Assembly (NCBI GenBank): GCA_022784505.1
Contig: JALFUQ010000044.1
Coordinates: forward strand, 1-36,195
Direction: 5' to 3'
DNA from: Bacillota bacterium
GTDB lineage: Bacteria; Bacillota; Clostridia; Oscillospirales; Oscillospiraceae
Length of the DNA stretch: 36,195 bases
In this document: piece after piece, positions 25,368 to 34,555 of the stretch
Numbering within the stretch: the stretch's first letter is position 1
Layout of the letters: every line of letters begins with the position of its first letter
Made by a program: the position numbers and the translations under genes
Notes under the pieces: generated by a model
Seen by the model: the letters and a program-made list of their open reading frames with translations, nothing else
The model's database searches: none
Told to the model about the DNA's origin: nothing

Positions 25368-28073
25368 ATGAAAAACACCGGCAAAAGACTGCTCGCCGCC
25401 GTGCTCGCGGTAGTGATGCTCGCATCGCTGTCGTTCGTGGCATTTGCGGCGCAGGGAGATGACGACGAATTTAAGGTCGTCGTATCCATGGAGGGGCTGA
25501 CCCTTGGTCAGGGCCTGTATTTTGAGCCGCAGGTGTACACGCTCAGCGAGATAAACGCTCTGCTGGAAACGGAGGGCTACGGACCTCTTGACCGCAGCGA
25601 GGTGACCGCAGGTCTTGCAACGCTTGCGTTCTTCATCGACCACAACATCGACTACACCATGACCGGCAACTGGACAGATACCGCCTATGTGTCGAGCATC
25701 AAGAATGTCGACAAGGGCTATCTAGACATCCCCTCGGTCATCACCGAAAACGGCGGCCCGTCCAACGACGAAAACGACGGCAACAACGACGAGTACCTCG
25801 GCGAGTTTGACTACGACAGCATGTCCGGCTGGATGATCACCGTCAACGACTTCATGATCAATGTCGGCTGCGCAGGCTGGTACCTTGAAAATGAGGAACA
25901 GAAGGCGCTTTGCCCGTCCGACCTCGGCAACACCTATGTTGTCCGCTGGCAGTTTACACTGCACGGCTACGGCGCCGACCTCGGCGTTGACACCGGCTGG
26001 GGCATGCCTTCGTTCTTCGAGGGTGCAAAGAAGGCCGAGCTGTACGCAGCATACGCAAACTGCAGCGATGCAGCCAAGAAGGCGCAGGTCATGCCCGTCA
26101 TGGAAAACCTCACCGCAACTCAGGACGAGGTAGACGCGGCAGTCGCAATTCTCACCGCCGGTGACACCGGCGACAAGGCCGATTACAAGACCACCCTCAA
26201 CGAGACCATGGCGCAGCTTGCCGCCACCGTAACAGAACCGAGCTTCGGCACGGGAGCCGGCGAGTGGACTGTTCTGTCTCTTGCACGCGGCAACTACTAC
26301 GACACCGGCGACAAGTACTTTGAAGATTACTACTCCCGCATCGAGGAGACCGTCAAGGAAAAGGCGGCGTCCGTTAATCTCAACGGTGCGCTCCACAAGG
26401 TGAAGAGCACCGAAAACTCCCGCCTCATCATGGCGCTTTCCGCCATCGGCAAGGACCCGACCAAGGTCGGCGGTGTTGACCTTGTCGGCGCATACAGCGC
26501 AAACGGTTTCAGTTGGATAAAGAAGCAGGGACTCAACGGACCGGTATTTGCGCTCATCGCCCTTGATACTTATAACTACAAGACCTCGGATGCCACCATC
26601 CGTCAACAGTGTGTTGATTACATACTCCAAGCAGAGCTCGCAAACGGCGGCTGGGCACTTTCCGGCACCACCGCAGACCCCGACATGACCGCAATGGCAC
26701 TGCAGGCGCTTGCAGATTACGCCGATAACTCCGATGTCAAGGACGCAGCTGAGCGCGGCTTTGCAGCACTTTCGAGCATCCAGAAGGATAACGGCGGCTA
26801 CGCATCCTGGGGCAGCGTTAACTCCGAGAGCATCGCACAGGTCATCGTTGCCTGCACCGCTTGGGGCATCGACCCGAGCACAGACAGCCGCTTTGTAAAA
26901 TCCGGCGGCTCGGCAGTCGACGCACTGCTTGAGTTCTACGTTCCCGACGGCAAGGGCTTTGCCCATGTGCTTGAGACAACCGGCGGCTACGCAGGCGGCG
27001 AGGTGAACGCCATGGCGACCGATCAGGCCTGCTATGCACTCGTTGCATACGACCGCTTTGTAAACAACAAAAACGCACTTTACGACATGAGCGATGTTAC
27101 CCATCCCGAGCCGGCCGGCATCTCCGCAAGCATTTCCCTGCCCGCCGAGATCAGCAACAAGAAGGGCACGACCTTCAACGCTATCGTCAGCGTCTCCGAT
27201 TGGGACAACGAGGCCGGCTGGAAGCTCGTTGACGCTACCCTCAGCATCCCCAAGAACGTCACCGTCACCGGCGTTACCATGGGCAGCCGTGTTTCCGGCG
27301 GCAATGTCATGTACAATCTCGACGAAAACGGCAAGCTGCGCATAGTCTACTTCGATGCCGAGAACAACAGCACTATCGAAGTCAGCGGCTCAAGCTTTCC
27401 CGCAGAGTTTTTCATTGTCGGCCTTGAGCTCACGGACGATATCAGCGTCAAGAACAAGGGCGAGATCACCGTTTCCGTTGACGAAATGAACCTCAAGAAA
27501 AGCTCCGACGAGAGCGATGACAGCGCAGTCACCGTCGTTAACACCGCCACCGCCAAGGCAACCTCGGATGTTGTCAAGGGCGTATCGTTTACCGCAAAGT
27601 GCCTGTATGTCGGCGACGGTGTAGACCTGATCCCGACCGACAAGATGGCAATTGCTATCTTCGCGACCGAGCTTGAGAACGGCGCACAGATAAGCTACAA
27701 GAACGGCGCTGTGAAGCTTCACTACAGCCGCCTGCTCAGCGAAAAGCTCGGCGTTTGCACCTATGTTGCAATGGTTCCTGCCGACACAGACCTCGGTGAA
27801 TTTGCAAATGCCGCAAACTACACCTACGATGAGACCGAGACCGCCGATGCGCTTAATTTCGGCGACACAAACTCCGACGGGGTAGTAAACGCTCAGGACG
27901 CGCTCAACGCCGCAAACGCATGGCTGCGCAAGACCGACGCTCCCGATGACGAGGGCATCCTGCGCACCAACGTCACCGGCGACGGCCGCATCAACACCTC
28001 CGACGCACTTGGCATCGTCGAGAACTTCGTAAACGGCGACGACTTCGGTGTTGTCGCAAAAGCAGCAGCATAA
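25368..28073 (+). CDS. Secreted multidomain protein: signal peptide, DUF4430 (transcobalamin-like), squalene/prenyltransferase-type alpha/alpha barrel, cohesin-like domain, dockerin
   Basis: SGWMITVND...VRWQFTLHGYGADLG; ELANGGWALSGTTADPDMTAMALQALADY, QKDNGGYASWGSVNSESIAQVIVAC; cohesin-like SLPAEISNKKGTTFNAIVSVSDW; dockerin DTNSDGVVNAQDAL / NVTGDGRINTSDAL. Confidence 0.85.
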   Translation: MKNTGKRLLAAVLAVVMLASLSFVAFAAQGDDDEFKVVVSMEGLTLGQGLYFEPQVYTLSEINALLETEGYGPLDRSEVTAGLATLAFFIDHNIDYTMTGNWTDTAYVSSIKNVDKGYLDIPSVITENGGPSNDENDGNNDEYLGEFDYDSMSGWMITVNDFMINVGCAGWYLENEEQKALCPSDLGNTYVVRWQFTLHGYGADLGVDTGWGMPSFFEGAKKAELYAAYANCSDAAKKAQVMPVMENLTATQDEVDAAVAILTAGDTGDKADYKTTLNETMAQLAATVTEPSFGTGAGEWTVLSLARGNYYDTGDKYFEDYYSRIEETVKEKAASVNLNGALHKVKSTENSRLIMALSAIGKDPTKVGGVDLVGAYSANGFSWIKKQGLNGPVFALIALDTYNYKTSDATIRQQCVDYILQAELANGGWALSGTTADPDMTAMALQALADYADNSDVKDAAERGFAALSSIQKDNGGYASWGSVNSESIAQVIVACTAWGIDPSTDSRFVKSGGSAVDALLEFYVPDGKGFAHVLETTGGYAGGEVNAMATDQACYALVAYDRFVNNKNALYDMSDVTHPEPAGISASISLPAEISNKKGTTFNAIVSVSDWDNEAGWKLVDATLSIPKNVTVTGVTMGSRVSGGNVMYNLDENGKLRIVYFDAENNSTIEVSGSSFPAEFFIVGLELTDDISVKNKGEITVSVDEMNLKKSSDESDDSAVTVVNTATAKATSDVVKGVSFTAKCLYVGDGVDLIPTDKMAIAIFATELENGAQISYKNGAVKLHYSRLLSEKLGVCTYVAMVPADTDLGEFANAANYTYDETETADALNFGDTNSDGVVNAQDALNAANAWLRKTDAPDDEGILRTNVTGDGRINTSDALGIVENFVNGDDFGVVAKAAA

Positions 28074-28076
28074 GCT

Positions 28077-28703
28077 ATGGAAGAAAAGAAAAACAGCAAG
28101 AAAAAAGTAATAATCATAATAGCTGCGCTCGTGCTCATCGCACTTGCGGTGCCGGCGTTTTTCCTGTTCGGGGACGGTGGGGCATTGTCTCTTACCCCCG
28201 CCGTCACCATCGAGACACCGAATAAGATGAGCCGGTCAGACAGGGGCGAGTTCACGCTCGACGTCACGCTCTCCGACCTCAAGGAAGGCGAGCTCTATCC
28301 GGCGGCGAGCTTTTCGATGAACTTTGACTCGAATAAGCTTGAATTTCTCGGGCTCGAGGAGGGCAATGTGCTCGTTCCGTGCGAAAAAAAGGCAAACGGT
28401 GCCGTGACCGAGCTTCCCAAATGGGGCGTGAATGTCGAGCGCAGCAACGAGATAGGGCAGATAAATGTCATGTACCTTGACCTTACCGGCGGCAGGCAGG
28501 CGTTTTCAAAAGACCTGCTGCCGGACGGGGACAGGGTGCTGTTCAGGCTCAGGTTCAAGCTTCGCGGCAGCGTGCAAAGCGGCGATATCATCGAGATATC
28601 GTTTGCCGATGCGGTGTTTGCCGCAAGCGATGAAAAAGACAGCCTTGCATCCGTAAAAAACACACTCAAGACCCACAGCGGCAGAGTGATCATAGGAAAC
28701 TGA
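28077..28703 (+). CDS. Membrane-anchored cohesin-like domain protein
   Basis: N-terminal TM (KVIIIIAALVLIALAVPAFFLF), then beta-rich FSMNFDSNKLEFLGLEEGNV...RFKLRGSVQSGDIIEISF. Confidence 0.7.
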   Translation: MEEKKNSKKKVIIIIAALVLIALAVPAFFLFGDGGALSLTPAVTIETPNKMSRSDRGEFTLDVTLSDLKEGELYPAASFSMNFDSNKLEFLGLEEGNVLVPCEKKANGAVTELPKWGVNVERSNEIGQINVMYLDLTGGRQAFSKDLLPDGDRVLFRLRFKLRGSVQSGDIIEISFADAVFAASDEKDSLASVKNTLKTHSGRVIIGN

Positions 28704-28704
28704 T

Positions 28705-29787
28705 ATGAAAAAATTTTTATGCCTTCTTTTTTGCTTTGTGATGCTGTTTTCGGCCACGGGCTGTGATAATTTTCTTGCCGCAAACGAAAATATTCTGCAG
28801 GGAAGCGTTGACTTGCCCGAGGACGGCATTGTCCCCGAAAGCACCGTGCAGCAAATAAAGGACGAAAATGCCGTGGCCGTGTTCTGCGGCCAAAGCGGCG
28901 CGTACCGCTACGAGTGGACGGTGTTCGGCAGCGACATTGCCGAGGTCAAGGCGCTGAACCTCGGCCTTGATATCGACAACGCCGAAAACGGAATTTACAT
29001 TGACCTGCACGCAGCCGAGAGCTTCTGCTTTGCGCCGGTTTTGTCCGTGTATCTTGACACACAATGGGACTGCCAAACGGCGACGGTCTACAAGTCCGAT
29101 GAGAAAACGCCGCTGTGTTCTGCCTCTGTCACCGGTGAAAAGACGAGCATTTTAAACTTCGCTGTCACAGAGGTCATGCCCAACCTTCTCATCACGCCCG
29201 ATGAGCTTCCGGCAACGCCCGCACCCACAGCGAGCGGAAGCTCGACCGGCAGTGATAGGGTTGTGTCCGACGGCAAGCAGACAGAGCAGGATAAGTATAA
29301 AACAGACCCGGTACCGGCGGGCAAGCCCATGCCCGTCGAGCCAGAGGACACGACGGTCGACAAGCGCACAAAGTATACCTGTACCTTCTCAATCGAGTGC
29401 TCGACGATACTCAATAACCTTGACATGCTCGACCCGGATAAGCTCGACGCTGTGCCGTCTGACGGCATTATCCTGCCTGCGCAGACGGTCACCTTCTACG
29501 AGGGCGAGTCGGTGTACGATGTCTTAAAGCGCATCTGCGCCGAAAAGGGTATACACATGGAAGCGTCGTTTACGCCCATGTACAACAGCGCCTATGTCGA
29601 GGGTATCCACAACCTGTATGAGTTCGACTGCGGTCAGGCCTCCGGATGGATGTACCGCGTCGACGGCTGGTATCCCAACTACGGATGCAGCCGCTATCAG
29701 CTCAAGCAGGGCGAAACCGTCGAGTGGCGCTACACCTGCGCCTACGGCGACGATATCGGCGGCGGCTACGCAATGGGAAGCGACTGA
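28705..29787 (+). CDS. DUF4430-domain lipoprotein
   Basis: Lipobox FSATGC; VTFYEGESVYDVLKRICAEKGIHMEAS...YEFDCGQASGWMYRVDGWYPNYGCSRYQLKQGETVEWRYTC. Confidence 0.85.
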   Translation: MKKFLCLLFCFVMLFSATGCDNFLAANENILQGSVDLPEDGIVPESTVQQIKDENAVAVFCGQSGAYRYEWTVFGSDIAEVKALNLGLDIDNAENGIYIDLHAAESFCFAPVLSVYLDTQWDCQTATVYKSDEKTPLCSASVTGEKTSILNFAVTEVMPNLLITPDELPATPAPTASGSSTGSDRVVSDGKQTEQDKYKTDPVPAGKPMPVEPEDTTVDKRTKYTCTFSIECSTILNNLDMLDPDKLDAVPSDGIILPAQTVTFYEGESVYDVLKRICAEKGIHMEASFTPMYNSAYVEGIHNLYEFDCGQASGWMYRVDGWYPNYGCSRYQLKQGETVEWRYTCAYGDDIGGGYAMGSD

Positions 29788-29788
29788 A

Positions 29789-30682
29789 ATGGCTAATACC
29801 GACACGTTTTCGGGCTACCACCCGACGGTAAACTTCATATATTTTGCGCTGGTTTTGTTCTTCGGCATGATATTCATGCACCCGGCCTGCCTTGCCATTG
29901 CGCTTTTCGGCTCGGTGGCTTACGCCGTGCGCCTGAAAGGACGCAGGGCGGCGGGCTTCGGTGTGAAATTCATACTGCCGGTCGTACTGCTGGCGGTGGT
30001 CATAAACCCCGCCTTCAACCACGCAGGTGAGACCATTTTGCTCTACCTGTCAAACGGAAACCCCATAACCAAGGAGAGCATCGCATACGGCTTCGCGGCC
30101 GGAGCGATGCTCGCTGCGGTGCTTATGTGGTTTTATTGCGGCACCGAGGTGCTGTCATCGGACAAATTCGTGTATATTTTCGGCCGTGTAAGCCCGGCTC
30201 TTGCGCTCATTTTGAGCATGACCCTGCGCTTCGTGCCGAAGTTCAAAAGGCAGATGGAGCTTACCCGTCAAGCTCGACGCAGCGTCGGCTGCGACACTGC
30301 AAACGGCAGCGTATTACGGCGCACGAAAAATGCAATAACCGTGCTGTCAGGTATGATAACATGGTCGCTTGAGAACGCCATCGACACTGCCGACAGCATG
30401 AAAAGCCGCGGCTACGGTTTAGCGCACCGCAGCTCATTTTCAATTTACCGCTTCGACCGGCGGGACAGGCTCATGCTCGCGTGGCTGTTGCTGTGCGGCG
30501 GGGTCATACTCCTCGCAGCCTTCACCGGCGGGCTTAGCTGGCGGTATTTTCCGAACATCCGCGGTGCACTGAGCCCCGTGACGATTTGTGCGCTCGCAGC
30601 GTATCTTGCGCTGTGCCTAACGCCGACTATCATCGATCTGAGGGAGGAGCAAAGATGGAAGTCTTTAATATCGAAAGCTTAA
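29789..30682 (+). CDS. ECF transporter T component (CbiQ/EcfT family)
   Basis: Multi-TM; LSMTLRFVPKFKRQMELTRQARRSVG and SLENAIDTADSMKSRGYGL. Confidence 0.88.
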   Translation: MANTDTFSGYHPTVNFIYFALVLFFGMIFMHPACLAIALFGSVAYAVRLKGRRAAGFGVKFILPVVLLAVVINPAFNHAGETILLYLSNGNPITKESIAYGFAAGAMLAAVLMWFYCGTEVLSSDKFVYIFGRVSPALALILSMTLRFVPKFKRQMELTRQARRSVGCDTANGSVLRRTKNAITVLSGMITWSLENAIDTADSMKSRGYGLAHRSSFSIYRFDRRDRLMLAWLLLCGGVILLAAFTGGLSWRYFPNIRGALSPVTICALAAYLALCLTPTIIDLREEQRWKSLISKA

Positions 30683-33270
30683 GCTTTGCCTACCCCGAGC
30701 AGACCGAAAAAGCGCTCGACGGCGTGAGCCTGAGCGTCAAAAATGGTGAATTTCTCGTTCTGTGCGGCGCATCCGGCTGCGGCAAGTCGACGCTTTTGCG
30801 CAATCTCAAAACCGCCCTTGCCCCGCACGGAACAAAAAGCGGCAACATATTGTTTTGCGGCAAGCCGCTTAATGATGTCGACCTGCTCACGCAAAGCGCA
30901 AAGATCGGCTTCGTGCTGCAATCGCCGGATAATCAGATAGTCACCGACAAGGTCTGGCACGAGCTCGCCTTCGGGCTTGAAAGCCTCGGGCTCGACACGC
31001 AGGTCATCCGTCGCCGAGCCGCCGAGATGGCTGCGTTTTTCGGCATTGAGGACTGGTTTTATAAAAATGTCTCGGAGCTTTCCGGCGGGCAGAAGCAGCT
31101 GTTAAACCTTGCTTCCGTCATGGCGATGCAGCCCGAGGTGCTTATCTTAGACGAGCCCACGAGCCAGCTTGACCCCATTGCCGCCGGTGATTTTCTCGCA
31201 GTGCTCGGCAGAATAAACCGAGAGCTCGGCACGAGCGTGCTCCTGACCGAGCAGCGCCTTGAGGAGGCACTTCCCATGGCCGACCGCTGCGCCGTCATGG
31301 ACAAGGGCAAAATCATCTGCTGCGGCGATGTCAAGACTGTCGGCAGGGCACTCAAGGGAATGGAGCACACGATGTTCGATGCCATGCCCGCCGCCATGCG
31401 CATTTGGGCGGGGCTGGTGACTGATTCCGACTGCCCCGTGACCGTCTCCGAGGGCAGGGCGTTTCTCGCCGAATACGCCGGGCACCACGAAATCGCCCCT
31501 GTGCCCGAGAAGCCCGCAAAGCCTGCGGGCGAGACCGTGATAGCGGCAAAGCAGCTGTGGTTCCGCTACGAAAAGAACGGGCGGGACATTATAAAGGGCC
31601 TTGACCTTACCGTTCAAAAGGGCGAAATATTTGCCATCCTGGGTGGCAACGGCGCAGGAAAATCCACGACGCTCAAGCTGCTTTGCGGCGCACTCACCCC
31701 GTACAGGGGCAAGCTTCAAACGCAGGGCAGGGTGTCCATGCTCCCGCAGGACCCGCAGACGCTGTTCGTCAAAAAGACCGTGTACGAGGATCTGTACGCC
31801 GTGTCGAAAAATGACGAAAAAGTGCGGAATGTCGCAGCTCTGTGCTGCCTGACGGAGCTACTCGACCGCCATCCGTATGACCTGTCCGGCGGCCAGCAGC
31901 AGCGCGCTGCGCTTGCAATGATCTTGCTGCAAGAGCCGGATGTGCTCCTGCTCGATGAGCCTACAAAGGGGCTCGATGCGCACTTTAAGCGCCTGCTTGC
32001 GAAAATTTTAGGCAGGCTCACGCAGAGCGGCGTTTCCGTCGTCACGGTTACGCACGACCTCGAGTTTGCGGCCGCCTACGCCGACCGCTGTGCCCTGTTT
32101 TTTGACGGCAGCATCGTGTCGCAGGGCACGCCCACACGCTTTTTCTCCGACAACAGCTTTTACACGAGCACGGCAAACCGCATCTCCCGCGGCATCGTCA
32201 ATGATGCCGTTACCGCCGAGGATGTCATCCTCGCCTGCGGCGGCACGCTCCCGCCCGAGCCGGAGCTTCCCGATGTGCCGGAGTATACCGGAAAGATGGA
32301 GCCAAAACCCGACAAAAAGCCCGAGCCCCTGCCGCTGTACCGCAAGATTATTGCGCTGTTGTCGCTCATGGCGGCGATTGCAATTTTCGTCTACGCCGTG
32401 CGCACCGCCGACATAAGCGCGCTCGTGAACGCCACGGGAGTTACGAAGCTGGGGCTGGATTCGGTCAAGATATACGCTGCGCTCATAGCCTCGCTTTTGG
32501 TGTTCATGCTGGCAATCGGAAGAAGATCGGCACCTCCAATTACCGTGCAGACCCCCGAGAGCCGCCGCAGGCTCACCAAGCGCACCGCCGCAGCGGCACT
32601 TCTGGTGCTCGTTTTCGTCCCACTGACGCTGTTTTTCGGCGCGTATTACCTCGACAAAAAGCAGTATTACATCACGGCAATGCTCGTGCTCATAGAGTGC
32701 ATGCTGCCGTTTTTCATGATCTTTGAGGGGCGCAGGCCGCAGGCGAGGGAGCTTGTCATCATCGCCGTGCTGTGCGCACTCGGCGTGGCGGGCCGCGCCG
32801 CATTTTTCATGCTGCCGCAGTTTAAGCCGGTGCTTGCGCTGACAATAATCGCAGGCATAGCCTTCGGCGGCGAGACCGGCTTTTTGGTCGGCGCAATGAC
32901 CATGCTCGCGTCGAATGTCATGTTCTCGCAGGGACCGTGGACGCCATGGCAGATGTTCGCCATGGGCATCTCGGGCTTCCTTGCGGGTGTGCTGTTTCGC
33001 AAGGGGCTGCTTCGGCGCACCCGAGGCTCAATGTGCGTTTTCGGTGCGCTGTGTGCCATCGTCATTTACGGCGGCATCATGAACCCCGCGTCGCTTCTTT
33101 TGTGGGGCAGCGGGTCGATAAACGCAAAAATGATCATGACCTACTACATCACGGGCTTCCCTATGGACTGCATCCACGCCTTTGCGACGGTGTTTTTCCT
33201 GTACATTGCCGCCGAGCCGATGCTCGAAAAGCTCGATCGCATAAAGGTCAAATACGGCCTTGTTGAATAG
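30655..33270 (+). CDS. ECF transporter fusion: two ABC ATPases (EcfA/EcfA') plus a C-terminal S component
   Basis: GASGCGKST / ELSGGQKQLLNLASVMAMQPEVLILDEPTSQLDP; GGNGAGKST / DLSGGQQQRAALAMILLQEPDVLLLDEPTKGLDA; C-terminal multi-TM ELVIIAVLCALGVAGRAAFFMLPQFKPVLALTIIAGIAFGGETGFLVGAMTMLASNVMF. Confidence 0.92.
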   Translation: MEVFNIESLSFAYPEQTEKALDGVSLSVKNGEFLVLCGASGCGKSTLLRNLKTALAPHGTKSGNILFCGKPLNDVDLLTQSAKIGFVLQSPDNQIVTDKVWHELAFGLESLGLDTQVIRRRAAEMAAFFGIEDWFYKNVSELSGGQKQLLNLASVMAMQPEVLILDEPTSQLDPIAAGDFLAVLGRINRELGTSVLLTEQRLEEALPMADRCAVMDKGKIICCGDVKTVGRALKGMEHTMFDAMPAAMRIWAGLVTDSDCPVTVSEGRAFLAEYAGHHEIAPVPEKPAKPAGETVIAAKQLWFRYEKNGRDIIKGLDLTVQKGEIFAILGGNGAGKSTTLKLLCGALTPYRGKLQTQGRVSMLPQDPQTLFVKKTVYEDLYAVSKNDEKVRNVAALCCLTELLDRHPYDLSGGQQQRAALAMILLQEPDVLLLDEPTKGLDAHFKRLLAKILGRLTQSGVSVVTVTHDLEFAAAYADRCALFFDGSIVSQGTPTRFFSDNSFYTSTANRISRGIVNDAVTAEDVILACGGTLPPEPELPDVPEYTGKMEPKPDKKPEPLPLYRKIIALLSLMAAIAIFVYAVRTADISALVNATGVTKLGLDSVKIYAALIASLLVFMLAIGRRSAPPITVQTPESRRRLTKRTAAAALLVLVFVPLTLFFGAYYLDKKQYYITAMLVLIECMLPFFMIFEGRRPQARELVIIAVLCALGVAGRAAFFMLPQFKPVLALTIIAGIAFGGETGFLVGAMTMLASNVMFSQGPWTPWQMFAMGISGFLAGVLFRKGLLRRTRGSMCVFGALCAIVIYGGIMNPASLLLWGSGSINAKMIMTYYITGFPMDCIHAFATVFFLYIAAEPMLEKLDRIKVKYGLVE

Positions 33271-33273
33271 CGA

Positions 33274-33300
33274 AATCCCTCCGGTCTGACCGGAGGGATT
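33274..33300. terminator. Hairpin at the end of the ECF operon
   Basis: Perfect 12-bp stem aatccctccggt-ctg-accggagggatt. Confidence 0.65.
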
Positions 33301-33303
33301 AGT

Positions 33304-33483
33304 CTATTGACTGCCTTTTCGCTCGTATTGTGTGCCGAAGTAGAAGGCGATCACCATCAGGGTAACATTGTTCACCGCATCGGCGCTTATCGCACCCGTG
33401 ACGGCAAGGTAAGCCCACACTGCCAGCACGATGATGGTCACGATGGTTTTGACCTTAACAAGCTCCACGATATTCTTTAACAT
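33304..33483 (-). CDS. Small (59 aa) holin-like membrane protein, below the ORF track cutoff
   Basis: MLKNIVELVKVKTIVTIIVLAVWAYLAVTGAISADAVNNVTLMVIAFYFGTQYERKGSQ; ggagg-type RBS on the - strand. Confidence 0.65.
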   Translation of the reverse strand: MLKNIVELVKVKTIVTIIVLAVWAYLAVTGAISADAVNNVTLMVIAFYFGTQYERKGSQ

Positions 33484-33551
33484 GACCCCTCCTTGAGCCC
33501 GCGGCTCAGTACATTTTACTGCGCAATTGACGAATCGTGCAAAATAAAAGA

Positions 33552-33574
33552 GCTATGCACCGTGTGTGCATAGC
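33552..33574. terminator. Intrinsic terminator hairpin
   Basis: gctatgcac-cgtgt-gtgcatagc followed by T-rich sequence. Confidence 0.7.
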
Positions 33575-33583
33575 ATTTTTCGT

Positions 33584-33820
33584 TTAAATGATGACCCCCT
33601 CGCGGTGGTCGATCTCGTGCTGGATCACCTCAGCGGTGAAGCCCGTGAAGGTCTTTATGCGCTTGCACACACCGATCATGTTTGCCGTCATGCCCACGCA
33701 GCCAACCTTGTGGGCGATGAGCGCGTCCAAAAGATCCTGCGCCGTACCGAGATCATAAGCCGTCGCCGCCTCGGCCTTCTGAGCGAGAAACCCCTCGTCC
33801 CTGCAAATTTCACAAATCAT
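33584..33820 (-). pseudogene. Internally deleted peptide deformylase
   Basis: DLLDALIAHKVGCVGMTANMIGVCKRI joined directly to TFTGFTAEVIQHEIDHREGVII; central EGCLS region absent. Confidence 0.7.
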
Positions 33821-33936
33821 TGTATCAGCCTCCCATCACGCTCAGTTTACCACACACCTCGGGGGGGAAAAAATCAACTTGACAAGGGCGGCGGGGAAGT
33901 ATATGCTGACCGAGGGTCGGAAGCAAGGAGCAAATT

Positions 33937-34533
33937 ATGAAAAACACAGCAGTATTGTACATTCACGGCAAGGGCGGCAATGCGGCCGAGGCCGAACACT
34001 ACCGCAGCCTACTTCCCAATGCCGAGGTCATCGGCTTTGACTACAGGGCGGAAACGCCGTGGGACGCAGCGCCGGAGTTTGCGGCGTTTGTTGCCGGGCT
34101 CGGACATGAGCACATCGTGCTGATAGCAAACAGCATCGGCGCATACTTTTCGATGAGCTCCGGCATCGCAGACAGCATCGAGCGGGCGTTTTTCGTCTCA
34201 CCCATCGTGAGCATGGAAAAGCTCATCGAAAGCATGATGACATGGGCAAATGTCACCGAGCGACAGCTTGAAGCGGAAAAGACTATCGAGACTGCGTTCG
34301 GCGAGACGCTGTCGTGGGACTACCTGAGCTATGTCCGGACGCACCCGATAGCTTGGGATGTACCGACGGAGATTCTGTACGGCGAAACGGATCATTTGCA
34401 GTCGCCGGACACCGTGCGCAGCTTCGCCGAGGCGCACAACGCCGGCTTCACCGTCATGCCCGGCGGCGAGCATTGGTTTCACACCCCCGAGCAAATGCGA
34501 TTTCTCGACGAATGGATGAAAGAACTCCTCTGA
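33937..34533 (+). CDS. Alpha/beta hydrolase (RBBP9/YdeN-like)
   Basis: VLYIHGKGGNAAEAEHYRSLLP; nucleophile motif IANSIGAYFSM; YGETDHL and GGEHWF. Confidence 0.8.
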   Translation: MKNTAVLYIHGKGGNAAEAEHYRSLLPNAEVIGFDYRAETPWDAAPEFAAFVAGLGHEHIVLIANSIGAYFSMSSGIADSIERAFFVSPIVSMEKLIESMMTWANVTERQLEAEKTIETAFGETLSWDYLSYVRTHPIAWDVPTEILYGETDHLQSPDTVRSFAEAHNAGFTVMPGGEHWFHTPEQMRFLDEWMKELL

Positions 34534-34555
34534 ATTTCAGAGGAGTTCTTTCAAC

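Noticed and set aside
25722-27104. 460-aa ORF on the - strand
   Set aside because: Antisense shadow of the secreted DUF4430/dockerin protein; no recognisable domain.
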